A stretch of DNA of 64,000 bases from the NCBI GenBank assembly GCA_014706295.1, contig JACSVZ010000002.1, forward strand, positions 104,390,047 through 104,454,046, read 5' to 3'. Origin of the DNA: Lycocorax pyrrhopterus obiensis. Taxonomy: Eukaryota > Chordata > Aves > Passeriformes > Paradisaeidae. Below, piece after piece: positions 47,201 to 61,600 of this stretch. How positions within the stretch are numbered: position 1 is the first letter of the stretch; every line of letters begins with the position of its first letter. The position numbers and the translations under genes were made by a program. The notes under the pieces were generated by a model. That model was not told the DNA's origin. It saw only the letters and a list, made by a program, of their open reading frames with translations, and did no database searches.

Positions 47201-48286
47201 CAGATTGCCTAGCTTTGCTGCTCTGTGTCTCATCAATTCCAATCTAGTCCCTTCCAGTGTAGAAAGTCCTCTTTCTTCTTTAGCAACATGCAGCAGAGAC
47301 CACCTTGCTTCTTCCACCTCTGTCCCTTTTGCCTCCCAGCTGGAATTCTCCCTGTATTTAACCACGGGTCTTTGGGTTTGGATGGTCTCTTCACCCATGC
47401 CAGCGTTCCCCATCTCTGCTTCATCTATCCTGTTGGCACAAGGACCAAGAGGTCTGTTGATTCCTGAACCCAGATGGGGAAACTATATAAGGAAAAGTAG
47501 GAGACTGCAGGTGGCTGTTCCTATTGTTGCCTCAACATCTGCAAGCATAAAATGCCAGTGAAGAGACAGGGAGATCTTCCTCTGGGTTGTGGCTTACAGT
47601 ATTCTTGAGAAAAAGAACATGTAGTTTTTTACACTTCTTCTGACATAAACAATATTTAACTGCTCCAGCCTGGTTGGTATCCCTTGAAATTTCATGCAGT
47701 TTATGGCAAGAACACCATGTTCACTTTTTGAATGGCTAATTTTACTCACAGAGGTAAATAGTGGTAATTGTTCTGGTGTAAATGAATGAAAGAAGACTTC
47801 TTGGAGAACTGGTCTGGGCCAGATAGCACAGGCAGTTATTTTTATGGAAGGGTAGGTCCTGAGTGAAACAGTCAAGGTCAGAGTGGTGTAGCTAAACCCA
47901 GGAGTTACCAAGTTCCTCTGACCCAGATGAAGATCTTTTTCTTGGCAACTTCAGTAAGAAAACACTGCCTCTTGTACACCTCTGCCTTGGTTGTTACATT
48001 GGTGAGACATAGATTGTGGTCTGATTTATATTTGAAACAGATCACCAAGAACTGAGTTGGACTTGCCCTGGCTGGCAACAGTTCGCAGAATGCCATGCCC
48101 TGGACTGGTTTCCTCTGTGACCAGCAATTATCAAAGAATTAGAGTGTTTAAAAGGCATGGTCAACACAATGTCCACCCTCTATGTAAATATAAAAAATAA
48201 TTAAGTAAACATATAATTATGCCCAAATATTTTGCTCATCTATTTGGGAAGGTGAGGGAGATGAGTGGAGAGAAACTACAAAATAA
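44214..48286. other. Presumed intron, about 4 kb; no gene seen
   Basis: AT-rich sequence containing a T-run of about 15 near 44989-45003. Frames up to about 118 codons (47205-47561, + strand) overlap frames of similar length on the other strand and resemble no known protein. No exon or RNA gene was recognised. Confidence 0.5.

Positions 48287-48324
<38 letters not shown>
48287..48324 (+). repeat. Compound microsatellite (TA)n(TG)n
   Basis: About eight TA units are followed by about eleven TG units. Further TATATA and TGTGTATATA words run to about 48340. This is a typical compound dinucleotide microsatellite, likely polymorphic in length. Confidence 0.93.
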
Positions 48325-51300
48325 ATATAGTGTGTATATAAGAAAAATATGTATTTCTACATACAAAACCAGTGATTTGTATATTAAGTATCTGTTTGTG
48401 AGAAGGGTGCAGAATCTTCTTTACATCAGGACACCTGTACTTTGGTTACACCAAATCAATATCCTCAAAGATACGTTACTAGTGTGGGGCTTGGGGTATT
48501 TTGTAGTATATGGTACCCCCATTTTGGAGCCATTGTATGATGTTTTCCCCTCAAAAACTGGAATTCCTCACAATCTTTACAGTAAGATATATTAGAACTT
48601 TGTGTAAGTAAGGGAAAAGGAGGAAATTTCAACTGCATTATAATAAAAATTATTTCAATTAATTAGGAATACCTAGCAGGCCCACGATTGGGAGAGAAGG
48701 AAAGTGTATGGTCCTGCTCACAAAGGAGAGTGAGAAGCAACCATAATTCAATTCAGAAAGCATAATCTGTGCAAAACTTTTTTCTTTACAATTTCTGCAC
48801 TTTCGGTGCACAGTAATGCTGACTGTCTCTACAATTTGTCTGTATTTTAAATCAGATCAGCGTAATTAGCTAACTTTACTTATTAGCTTGAGCTGACTCT
48901 AGTGGCACAATGGTTGAATTGGTTGCCATTATATTTGTTTAACTGCTGTAAAGTAAGATTCTAACAATAGGTTCCTACATTTAAATAGCTCTGTCGAGCA
49001 CTGGTGCCCTATCAATCAGTCAGACCTTTCCCTCCTGCTGTCTGCTCTGGTAGACAGTTCTGCTGATGTGAGGACTCTGGAAGAAGAGATCAGGAAGAAG
49101 GTATGATGGATAAAGACCATCTCCTGTCTTGGGAGGAAATCAGAAAAATCCTTTCTTTGACTATCAACAAGCTGCTTTGTCTAGGTGTCAGAAGATTAAT
49201 TATGCTCGTGCAAGAGGCGAGAGTGGCTGTTTTCCGTGCCGCTTTTGGTGTAATGGGGTGGCATTCTTCTGAACTGTGGCAGAGAATTGCAAAGAAAGAG
49301 GCTTAAGAGATTTCAGCCCCCTAACATCACTGTCCTGTAAGCATTTGTAAAGCTCTTAGGCACACATCCCCTGTACTGTGAAGTTCTGCCAGTAATTGAT
49401 TAATCAAAGTGTTTGTTTCGAGTGCAGTATGGACTTGATCTCATGAAACATTTGGTGCCAACTGCTGTTAACGTCTGTCAGCATTATGGGTAGTTAGGGT
49501 TCTTTATATAGAAAAAACTTCCAAGGAAAAGATGCAGAAAACCTTTCCACAGCATAAGCATGAACATGAAAACATGCAACCACTCACTAGCTTTTGGAGG
49601 TTATAAATGAATAAAAGGGAAAATCTCCAGTAAGGGTTTGAAGTATTTTATATTGGCGCTGAGCAAGTCTGCTTCATGTTTTCTTTTATCCATCATGCTT
49701 TTGTATGTTTTTGAATAAATTGAACTGTAATAAAAAATGAATGATCTTACAATTTGAATTAATCTTTTTGGGAATAAATAAAATGTGCTAACTTTAATTC
49801 TGAGCAAATTAGGTAAAAAAAAAGCAGGGGGTTTTCTTAGAATAAATCTGAATCGTAGACTTGAAGAAATTCACTACTTGAAATATGAGGTGGTTTTTAC
49901 TAAGTCACTTGATATATTAAATAAATATCTTCAAAAGCCTTTTAAATTTTGAACAAACTATGTCAGTAAAAGAACTCCTTTCATCTGGCCTAATCTGTCT
50001 CACTTAATCCCATGCTCAGATGAAGAAGAGCGTTTTTTGTAATCTGCTAATTTTATATAATTTTGGGTTTTTTTCTTGAAAGGGTCAAGTCTTGAGTTAA
50101 TAAAAGGGAGAGTGAAAGAGCCACATCACTTTATTAGTTTTGGTTTAAGATGTTTTGAACTCTAGTATGCTGTAGTTGAAACTGTAACAAAATCAAATGT
50201 TTTAAACATGGCTGTGCCTGACCTTGAAATGCTGCTGATAAAAGCTAATGCTGTTAAATTGCATGCCAAATTAACCCTCGTTTCCAAATGCTTTGTGTGT
50301 GTGTTTCCTGTAGGATAGGCTTTGATCCTGCCAAGCAACACTTCTTTTACAATCAGTTATTTTTTAATGAAGGAAAATCAATGAACAAGTTTCAGTGGCT
50401 GTTTTCAGTGGTCATGAAATGAAACGTTTTGTTTTACATCCCTCTGCCACTGTGCTTTGTCTACTGTATCAGATGCCTGACATGAGGCAGTGTTTTTGTG
50501 TAGAGGTAATGGTGATTTTCAACTTAAAACTTAATTTTCACATGTGTAAACCTTATCAAGGATTACAAGTTCATGTGAGAAAGGCACAGGAAACTGGTTT
50601 ATTGACTGGGCAAGGAATGCTTTCTGAAGCAGTCATTTTTGGGGGTTAAGTCTTACTGAGGTTTAGTATCAGTAAAGTGGGGGTTTAATCTAAATCAGGA
50701 GAAAAAATGTTAATTGCCTCACAAGTGCTTTTTTCTTGAAGCATCCAGGTTCACATTATTTTAGCAATTGTACATTTTGGAGTGTTGGTTTTTAATTCAG
50801 AAGTTACGTTGTGGGAACATTTGCCTGCGCAATGCAGAGGTTTTTAATTTGCATCTTTGGAGAAGCATGGACTTGGTATGGGATTTAATGGGATATAATC
50901 ATGTGCCTTTTTGTGCCAGCAGGCCTGTGTAGGTCTGGTGGAGTAAACTCCCACTAAAATCAGACAACAGGCATGAGGAGAAACTGCTCACATATAGCTA
51001 CTGGCTTTCTGTTTGTTCTTGTCTGCTGAGGACCTCAAGTGTTCTCGTTTTCAAATGAAAGTGGCTCTTTTTGTCCTCTGACAAATGAACTGTCGTCTGC
51101 ATAAATTCATTTGAGGGGGACATTATCTTCCTGTGTGAACTTTGGCGGGAAGTGCTTTCAGGCCATAAAGTGAATCATTGGTCTCTCTGGGCTGGAACTG
51201 ATATCTTGGCCTCTCTCCCTGGCATCTCCTCCAGGATGTTTAGCTCCTGGTCCTCTGTCATGTGTGTTTTCTCTTCCACTGTGCATGGGCCACCCAGACC

Positions 51301-52591
51301 ATGCTGTGTCCTGTGTAGGGTCTCTGACCTAGCAATATTACCTTTCCATTTGGAGAGAGACATACCACTGTCCAAGCTTGTACCTTCCATCTGCATCACA
51401 CCAGGACCATATTCATTGGACTGGGCAAGTGTCTCCTTATGCCTGGTCTGTGTGGCAATTGTTTTCTGTCAGCTTGATTGTGTTACCTTTCTTTTTGCAC
51501 TTCTCTGCCAGCAATTTTTTTTTGTCTCTATAACGTTAGGCCTAAGCTTTTTATCTTTTCTTTCAAGGCCCTCGAAAAAACCCCCAAACCCTGAGGGTTT
51601 TTTCTCTTCATTATCTGCCGCTTGACCCCCTTGTTATTGAGATGCCCACCCCAGTGCCTAATGAGGCAGCTGACCTTGATCTAGGGCCAGCTCAGCCTTG
51701 CTAGGTCCCTGCTCCCTGGCACCATCTCACTTGCATGGTACTTTTGTATATGCTGAGGCATTTTGGCTGCAGGAATGGAATGGCTGCATGGAGCCTGCCC
51801 AGCCAGCTCCTGAGCCAGGGTGGATGAGCCTTCTCCAAGCCAGAGGTGGCCATTTGCTGCGCTGGCACCAGGCCTGCTCTGGGAAGGGCTTCTTTTTCAC
51901 CCTGGTTCTGACCTGATCTTGCTGTTGTCGGGAGAGCAGCTTAAACATCTCTGCTCTGTGGTCCCACTCTCTGGAGTTGGATTTTCCTGTTACCCAGTGT
52001 ATTCCAGCACCCACTTCCCAGTGTACTGGGGGTAACTCTATTCCTTTGTGTGGCCTGTTGTCTCCTGTGGATGCTTGGGAAAGTGGCCAATCTGTAGGTC
52101 AGGGCAGCATCTTTCCCTGTATATATACTGCCAGCTCCAAGCAAACACAAACCATCGGAAAAGTGTGTTGTGCTTTACATACATGCTTCGGTGCAGGCCA
52201 TTTTAGAGACTCCTGGGGTAGGGGAGGTGTGAAGAGTTGGGAGTGAGTGAGTTCAGAGAGCAAATTGGGATTTTCCAAAGGCTCTGTTTTGTTTGTGAGC
52301 TTTTAAAGCAGCATCCTCTTTCCAGCTCTAAATACAAGAGTTAACATTACTTCAGCACAGTAAACTTTGATGCACAGCTGTTTCTTTATGCAAGCCCACA
52401 TAGCTTCCTGCCTATTTCGAAGGACCTAGGATTTGTCTCCAGGAGAATCCAGGGGCAAGGTTTCCAGTTTGTGCCTAATGGTGGGGATTTGCAGCGGTGT
52501 GAATGGAAGCAAGGGGAGGCCTTCCCTCCGGAGCAGCAACAGATGCAGCTCGTGGGCGAGCGGATTGCTCGTGGCAGTGCCGAAGTGCTGC
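48325..52591. other. Presumed intron, with a C/T-rich block at 51150-52260
   Basis: AT-rich up to about 51140, then roughly 1.1 kb of noticeably higher C+T and GC content with CTGG/CCAG-rich words. A 157-codon + strand frame lies at 51152-51625, but it is cysteine- and serine-rich, as expected from C/T-rich DNA, and matches nothing I know. An inverted repeat, AAAAAACCC (51575-51583) and GGGTTTTTT (51595-51603), lies inside. The block may be an old, unrecognised repeat. Confidence 0.45.
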
Positions 52592-52650
52592 TGGAAGGGA
52601 TGTCTGGAGGTCTAGTCCAGCTTCTGCTCTTAACAGGTCTGTTGGCAGCA
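52592..52650 (-). mobile_element. CR1 LINE fragment, antisense (weak)
   Basis: GGAAGGGATGTCTGGAGG, TCTAGTCCAGCTTCTGCTC and AACAGGTCTGTTGGCAGC follow the order seen in the antisense strand of bird CR1 3' regions (GGTCTAGTCCA...CTGCTC...CAGGTC). Neither the octamer tail nor further body is clear, so it is a small internal remnant. Confidence 0.5.
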
Positions 52651-55600
52651 TTTGTGTTAAAACTCCTGTTAGAGGAGGATGAAAAGGTGATAGGGTATAA
52701 CCAAAGATACTGGTATATTATAGCTGAGAGAACCTTAGGAAATGCTGATAGCGAGAGGAAGAGGTGATGGGTTTGTTGTTGTCACTTTTTAGCCGCATTT
52801 CTCTGAGAATGTAAGAGAAAATGAATTCTGCTGAAGTGACCTTTTTTTCACCTCTTACTGGCTCTTGAAAAGCCTGTGCTCCCTGAGCCGTCCACAGAAA
52901 CACACAAATAATGAAAAATCCAAGTGCACATGCTCCAAGGGATAGTTAAGCATGTCCAAAAAAATCCTCATCACTGCTGTTATGTTAGAGGGCAGTAGTT
53001 CCTGAGGAAAACGGATTTTTTTTTTCCTGTTTTAATACCTTACAAATGTTTTTAATCTATCCATAAGGAAAATGTGATAAGTTCTAAGTAACTTAACTAG
53101 AAGCTTTCTGAAGCCAGTGATATCTTTGTTGTTCTCCCTTTGCATATGTTTTCCCGAGACTAAGGGCTTCGTTATAATGTAGAAATAATATTTAGAAAGA
53201 GAAAAGGTATCTGATCTTGCTAAGTCCCATACTTTTCTGTGGAAATTCAGTGTAATTGAAGATGCTGTTTTTTCATTTTAAAATTGGGTGTACAGCAGAT
53301 AAAAAGTGAGCTTCAAAAGAGGCTGTTCTGGATAGGAAGTAACTTGAGAAAAATGGGCAATTGAACAGGAGTTGGTTTTTTAGCTTTCCTTTGAGCACAA
53401 AGTGTTCCTGTTACACTTGCTGACCTAGTTGTCTCACCATTATTTCAGAGCGTACTTATTTTCTCCTCGGTATTTTTTTCTTTCTATTCTTGGAGGAGTA
53501 ATGTGCAACATTTGCCTGGTACCTGACAGTAGATCAGTCACATCTCTGTCTTCCTAAATGAGACTATTTCTGTCTAATACTATTTTGGTTTTATTGAAAG
53601 AGGAGAACCTGTATTTTTCTGTCTTGGCAGATTAATGGCCATGAATGACACCTTGCAATAAAATCAGCATTCTGGCACAGTCCCTGTTGGCTCTTTTGTA
53701 TTTAAAGGGTAGGAATCCCGGATCACCCGGTTGTTTTCTGTGCAAACACTGGGAGAATGCTGGGACCAACAAGGTTGAGCTGACCTTATGTGCTGGCCTG
53801 CTCACTGCCACTGACTGTCATGTTTCAAAGGTTAAACTAACTGTGGATGAAATGTAATCAGTAGTGCACTGGATCCTTTCCAGAGCTCACTGGAGGAGTG
53901 CAATAACCAGCATTGTTAGCTTTGAGAGAGCAAGAGACAGAGGTCATTACCTGTGTGCGTCTGAGCATGAGGAACCAACTGCCTTTCCTGCTACCTCCCA
54001 CGTATGTTTATTTAAATCTTATCTGGAATTGTTATCCAGCTGGCCCCTGCTTCTTTAAAAAATATGTCTGTTTACTCTTCATACACTGTAATTTTCATCT
54101 TTCTGTTGCTTTCTCAGAGTTTCCGTGAGAAAAATGTTCTTCTCTCAAACCCTGTCATTAGATGGGATGAGAATCGATACTTGGGGAAGCAAAAAAGGCT
54201 GAAAGAAAGAAATGCTGTGTTTTTAGATGACAGCCAAACCTAGGCCAGGGTAAACCAGACAGTATTCTTAAGACAGACACATAATGCACCAGCACAGGGA
54301 AGATGATCTTGATAAAATTTCCTTCCTTCAGTAGTGGGTAGCTAGGAAAAGAGCTGGTAAAATAGGAAGCTGGTGAGGGACAGAGAGCAGGTGTGGGAGG
54401 AGGCAGCCAAATAGAAGCACTGAAGCAAAGATAGCATTTCTGAGAATTGATTTCCTGTTTCTTTCTATACTCAACCACTCATTTTCCCCAACTCTCTTGT
54501 CATTTGTGCAGTACTTTCAGTCCTCGGCATTCAGATCTGCAGCAGGAGTCTGTTCTCAGCATCAGATAAAAAGGCTTTCTGGAAGGCACCAGAAGCATGT
54601 AGGATGTGGTGGGGAAGTACTGCTTGTTGTCACGTTAGGAATTTCAAGGGTGACAGGCATTGAAGCCAGTATTTTTTTTGCCTGTATAGCTTTTACGCTA
54701 CCTGCCCTCTGAAAATGCCTGTACAATAACACTAGATTTAAGTGAGGAGCAAAACATTGTCTTCCTTTTGAATTCTGTGGAAAGAATCTTTTTCACTCCA
54801 TCAAAGCATTTTGTTTTCTGTATAGATCGGGGTGTGGGTATGGCCTTGAAAGCCAATACATTTAGCAGAAATGGAGACTTTTCCCTTGAAAGAAGAAGGG
54901 GACAGATGGGGGACTTCCATTTCAGAACCAATCAGAGTTGTAGAGAGGATTAGATTATTTTAATATATGTATACACTTGTGATTATTGTGTTATAATCTA
55001 CTGGTGGGAATATGAATGCCTTTTTAAGGATCTTTCTGTACTGGCTTTTCAGTTTGAGGTAGTTTCTAAAGAAACCCTGACAAAAATAGAGCCCTGTATC
55101 AGTTTATAGGAAAGACAGCTCCAATCAGAAAAGCTCAGTGTAAGTTGGTTATGATGCTGTGAGAAGAAAATGCCATTATCCTTCTTAGCCCACCTTTATC
55201 AGACTCTCTCAGGTTTGTAATCACAAGCAGAGGGAGTTCCTTATCACTGTTTCTATCTGTTGCCCCCTCCTGTACTTGAAAAGTAGAATGATCTTTTCTT
55301 TATTCCTGAGTCTTCATGAGATCTATGTGCTTCAGTGTGTGTGAAAGAGGACAAGGTATTCTCTGTTTACTTTTCTTATGAAATTCTTATTTCTGAAAGG
55401 CCTTTTTTTCCCCTTGGCCATTTTTTTTCCCCTTTCTCTTCATGCCAGAGCACTGGAGATGCAGAAGAACTGAGTAAAAGCACTAGCAACTGTCATATTC
55501 TTGTGAATACGGAGCAGTATTCTTTCCCAGTCCTGCGTTTTTCATGTGTCCCTTTCTCTATGCTACATTTCTTTTTTAATTGTTCAAAGAGCAGCTTGGT

Positions 55601-58600
55601 TTCTGTTCCCACCTTGAGGTAGAATGCATCAATAGCCACTTTTGTAAATATTCCTGGACTTTCAGCATGGCAAGCAGTGTCTGGATTAGATACAATTTCT
55701 CTATGAATGGTTTCTACTCTGCTCTACTGGGATAACTATTCTAATGTCCGATATTTGTGGTCCAAAATTTTTCTCAAGGAAACTCTCTGGGCATTGTGCA
55801 AGTCTTCATATAGAGAGCTTCTCAGCAAAAGCAGTTTTGATGTGAGAAAAGATGTAGACTCAAACTGCAGTCACAGAGGATGTAGGTCAGCATGAGTAGT
55901 GAAGATGCCCTGATCTGTTTGTGGTTTTCCTATCAGGTCTATAAGGAGCCCATCAGTTTTTCTGTGTATGTGGGGGTCTTTTTAGAGACCTTGTGCCAGC
56001 TCTGCTGAATGACCTTAGGAACAAGAAACCAGTTTTCTCTGCCTTCCAGGTGTTCAGTCAACTGCCCAGAACTGGGTCCATGGCATTCCCAGCTAAGGGA
56101 AGACTTGTGAGTCAGGTGCTTGCCCCTATGTAGAAATAACTAGAATTCCTCAAAGAGAGGAAAGCTTTTAACATTAGCGTTTTTAGGAAGGTCTGGCCAT
56201 ACTGTGTCTTTCTGCACAAGAAACAGCCGCTAAACAGCAAGCCTTGATGGAGTTTCTGTTTTTCTGGAATGTCTTAGTCATGGGGGAACTTGGGCAACAC
56301 AACTTGAAATAAATAGCCTTGCTTGGAAAAGCCATTTGTGATTGAAACATGGGGTCTACTAGTATTAAAGTATTTTTTAATAGTCTGAGCTGATCAGCTT
56401 CTTTGTTTAGAGTGCTCTGACTTTTTTATTAGAAAGATACTGTGTAAAATCACCAATCATAATCTAACTGCTCATGACTACCAGGCATGTTGTTTTCTCT
56501 TTGCGGTATAAAGGCCAACTGCATTGAAGTGGATCATTTTATGTGATTACTAGCTGCATCCATGTTTGTATTCAGACTGGCTGATTGCTATGAATACAAA
56601 CACAACTTTCTTTGAATGATGATAATCTGAATCTCCTCAGTATAAGGGTTCAAGACGAGCCAGATGTACAACAGTGTCTTGTGTTTCCCCTCCACTTAGA
56701 TTTACACAGCACATATGCGTGCGCATTTTGGCCACAAGTCGTATTTCTTTGTGAAATCTCCTTTCTTCTTGACTCTGATCATCACACCCTTCACATTTTC
56801 CTTCTGTGAATTTATAAAGGTGCGTTTATGCCTGAATGTTGTTTTGGATAAGAAGATACCTTTAAAAGGGCAGTAAGAGAAGAGGGGCTTCTACTCTGTC
56901 TATCTTCTGCCCATCCACCTTTTTCTCTCGGGTCATGTATGTGGCAAAAATACTAGAAGCAGCATGGATGCCATGGTAGTACTCCAGAGCAGAATGGTTT
57001 GGAACCAGGGGAAAACCACATGCACACAGTATCTACTCCATACCGTTGGACTTTTAGGCTCTGATGTATGTTGGTATGGATGTCCTCAGAGATGGCCATA
57101 TTCTATAAACAGAGGCCTGCATTACATCTTTCCCCTTTCAGATGTGTTTAATGGCTTTGTATTTTGACAAAGTCACCACATAGCAGAAGGTGTTTGCAAA
57201 GCTTTTTCTGACAAGCCTTTCACTGAGCCTTGATAGCAGAATTTCCAGGTGTGTGCATACCATATATTTGTATCTGGACACAGCTGCAGGTTGTCCTTTT
57301 ACGCTGTCCCCACCAGACTCTGCTGAGATGTTTTTCTGGGTCTGTTTTCTCTGCACTTGTCACTGAGAGGAATCAGTTGGCTGTGGATAGATATGCTTCA
57401 TATGTGAGATCCCATCCTTACTGATGCTAACAGGTTTAGTTGCTGTATGTGTGCAAAAACCAGGGAAGAAATGTGGTGTTCCAAGAAGCCTTGTTCCCTC
57501 ACCACGTCTCAGGTTTCTGTGTTGTGTGCTAGCAACAAGAGATGCAGAGAGCAAAGCTAGCAAGCTGAAATATTCTCTGTATACCGCAGTTTTCCTCAGA
57601 AATGTCTTCTAGCTCGTGAATATTTCATAGCAGGACAATTAACTGTCTTGTGAAGAAAGAAAAATACTTGTTTTGGCTTTGAGTATGTAGAATTCTTAAT
57701 TGTATAAGACAAAATTGTGGCAAATTTTCCAATTTTAGCCTGGAAAGTTCTGACTTCTCTCTCTCTCAGGTGTCTATATATCCTTACAGACTTTTGTGTT
57801 TAAGTTTTGCAGTTTGGTCCTTGTGATTATAGTGTGCCTAGGCTTTTTCAGGATAAAAATCCTGTTTTAAGCTTCTGATAAGGAATATAATGTGGTTCTT
57901 CCCTTTCCTGTATTGACAGTAAGTGAGACACTCATGTGAGGAGATGGGGACTGGGGAGAGAAGGCAACCTTCTAATGTAATTACATGAGAATATTGTGGT
58001 GTGTGCATTCTCTGCAGGAGACTTTTAAATACAGATAAAACTAATGAATCTTCTTTTCATGCGGCCTAGCCATATGTGTTGGGTCTTCTAAGTGGAATCT
58101 GTACAACAGATTTAAAAATCATTATTAGACCTTTAAAATGCCATAAAAATTCAAAGACAAAGAGGCCAGTTTGCCTCTTTAAATTATATGGCGTTCAGGG
58201 ATGTGTTATTTCAGGAGCTTTTCCAAGACGCTGCACTGTCACAGCTTCATTGCTTCAAATGTCACTTCAAGTAGGAGCAGTTTTTATAACTGCACAGTAA
58301 AATCAAGATGGTTTAATGGAAATTATTTCTTCATGTGTCAAAATGACCCCTTTGTTTCTCATTTTACTCTTTTGTTGCCTGCAGCTAATCTGGTTTTTGG
58401 GTTATCAGATCCAAGCATCTTACAATGCTGACTCTAGCAGCGGCATTCAGCTGGAATGCTGCCTTTTGTTTACTGGTTTCACCAGGCCTCCAGTGCTTTC
58501 TTTGGTCATCTGGTGGCTCCACTAATGTGATTTGCACTCCCAGGCTCTGCAGGTAGTCATGGGCTTTTAAAGGGAATTAGAGGAAAGCCTGCCACCCTGG

Positions 58601-61600
58601 TTGCTAATGAATCCACAGGGTATTTCTTATTGGTGTTTTGTTTTCCCAGATTTTTTTTTCTGTTTTATGGTATTTTTCTTCTGTCTGCTTGGACTTCAGT
58701 TTCTAAAGTTGGTTTACCTGGCTGTGGTGCGGTGACATTCACTTTGCTTGAAATAGAAGTGCCAAATCCTATTGATCCTAGTGTGTCCGTTTGGGGTTTT
58801 CTCAGGAACTGTAAACAAGTATGGAAAAAATAGGTGGCTACACAAATACTCAAAACTTCTTTATTGCAATAAATAATATACAAAGCTTGTTCTTGGTAAT
58901 AGGGGATGTGGTAAAAAGAGACAAACTTCTACCTTCATGAAAACTCTAACTATTAAAATAGCAAATGTTGGCCCATGTAGGGAAATTGAAGTGTTTTGCT
59001 AATGAGGCTGCAGCTGGAATTGTAAATCTTTGTAAGCATGCCAGGAGAAGATGCAAGTTTATAAACACCCTCAGCGCAGTCTTACAAATTTGAGCCAGTG
59101 AAGGGCATAATTAAATAAATACTCTATTACAGTTTTTGCAAAAAACCCAAGTTATACTGGAGAGGGTTTTTTAATATGAAAAGCGTATACACGAAAGAGG
59201 ATATATTCTTAAAACATCTTTGACTCTCTTTCTGGAGCAGAGGAGAGTTTCAGACTCTGAGGAGTTAAGTTGAGTTGCATGTCAGATGCTGAGTAAGATG
59301 CCATTCCTTCTTATATCCACAACCTCTTAGTTAAGTATCCTTGTGGATTTGAGTGGGGATTAATAGAGTGATTAGGGTTGGTTTTTTTTGGTTTTTTTTC
59401 CCCCAGATTAGTCCTGCAGTTTTGTTAGGGCCAGTATTTGGCTTGCACAAAAACAAGCACAATGTCAATGTTTTTAAAGCTTCACTCTAGTCTAATTAAG
59501 AATCAACGTACAGTGGCAGGACGTGCACATTTTTATATTTTCATAAAAAATTTTCATCCATTTCCGTTGTTCTAGAATGGAAGATACAAAATCTGTGATA
59601 AAAACAAAATCTGAGTAAGACTTTGGAAATAAATGGGCCCTTTCCATGCAAAAATAGATAATATTGAATCTATTCTTATTGTTGTTTACCTTGAGAGCAA
59701 GTCTATCTGTTTACCCAAGGCTGAAGAATTTAGACTGATAAGAGTTGTGCCACTGATATGAGGTTTATAGGGTTGGGTCTTAAGAGTAGAAGAAAGCTTT
59801 AGAAAAGTTGAAGTACACAAACATGTTTCAGTGCCCTTGCTTTGCGCTCTTCTGCCGCGTTGGTGCTGTAGGATTTATGTTTGAATTATATATGAGTGTT
59901 TATGTTTTTAACATAGTAACTGAATATCAGAGCATTAAATTCTGTTCAAAGAATGTCAGTAAAGTTGTTGAACTGGTATTTTTGCTTCAGAAAAAACCCT
60001 GTAGAAATTCAGGTGCAGGGGTTTTAATAGTGGACATAGAAAGCAGGAGTGTATCGATTGAGTTTTACCAGGCTGACAGCAACACTGAAGGTCCTCATGA
60101 CCCAGAAGTTTGTGACCCATGAAATCTCCATTTTCCTTCTATTGGTAATGTAACTTGAAGTACAGAGGCCTGGAAAATGCATCCTGAGTGATCTAACACA
60201 TTGATTGTCTACAAACGGAAAATTATTTGAGCTTATTGCTAAAAATGTGTTTGATACTGGTAAATATAAAGGATAGGCTTAAATTAGATTGTTAAACAAG
60301 TGATCCCTGAGCACAAATTCACTAAGGCAACAGCCAGTTCTTGCAGGTATGAATAAGATCTGCTATATTTTCCTTTAAAATGCTAATTTCAGATGCTTGG
60401 CCATTTTGCTGATTCAGCTTCATCAGCTTACATGCCAGTGCCCAAAAATCAAAATTTTGCTTTATAAATGCTACTTGTGTCTGATTGAAGGAGATAAAGG
60501 GCGGTAAGGAATTGGGCAGAGTTATTTCTAAAACCGGTAAATATCCAAGGTTCATGAAAAGAAGCCTGTAGCACACAGACACACCAGCAGGCAGATTTTA
60601 CAGCTCTGTCCAGAGCACAGAAGGAAGATAAATCATGGCCATCCCCCTCTCATTTTTGAGATGGTTCAACCCTGGGGTTTAGCTGAAGGACTTAAGGAGT
60701 TTTTGAAGTGCAAATAGACTGGTGAAGGGTAAACCTTTTCAGAGTTTCATTTAGATGGATTTTTTTTTTTTCTATGTGGATTTCTGGCACCAGCTGAGAT
60801 CTGGAAAGCCACAGGATTTTTTTGTTTTTGATCAATCAAGCAAGCAGAACTTGTACATTCTCTGCATACATATTGATCCTATTGTGTTTAAAAGTAGTTA
60901 ATTTAATCAGAGCTTTTTGAAACCTTCCCTGGTAAAACTTGCATTAATGAAGCTGTCATTTCAAGGTCATGTTTCAGTGTCAATAACTTAATGGTAATGA
61001 CAGAAGTTACCTGTAAGTTTAATATCAATACTTCAATCATTCTATGTTAAAATTGTGTTGAATGAGAACTGATTTTACATACATGCATTAAAAATGTTCA
61101 GCTTCAATTGGAAAATGTAACTCTCATTAAATGAGAGATTTTCAAAGCAGTCTGGAGTTACCAAACACTTCTAATACTGATAGTTCTGATACTATTCACT
61201 GCTGTTTGGATCAGTACCCTTGGCCTGCCCTGTTCCATAGGGAGTTTGACTCCAGTAATCTATTTTACACCTTGTCTCTTCCAGCAAAATGGTTGTAATA
61301 TCAGAGTTTTTATTCAGGGCTCTTTCTAGTAGTTTTGACCCTTAGCCTCACATTTTGTCTTGTTTAAAAGCAGCAGCATGCAGAAGATGGATTGCATATT
61401 AACTATAAACACTTCTCTCTACTGTGATAAATATTTGGAGATAAAATGTGTAAGGGCTGGCTGTTTGATGAGATGCCCATTTGAGTGCAGAGTACAGATT
61501 TTATAAGGCAGGATGCAGTTAACTACTTTTTCATCCATATCTGATGCCAAGGTCTTCAAGTATTTTGGGTGAATGCATTATTTATTTTCAAGACTTTTTC

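Noticed and set aside
51152..51625. 157-codon + strand frame
   Set aside because: Cysteine/serine/leucine-rich translation reflects C/T-rich DNA; no known protein resembles it.
52471..52767. 98-codon + strand frame with a hydrophobic stretch
   Set aside because: It overlaps a probable CR1 remnant at 52592-52650. The hydrophobic part is translated repeat sequence.
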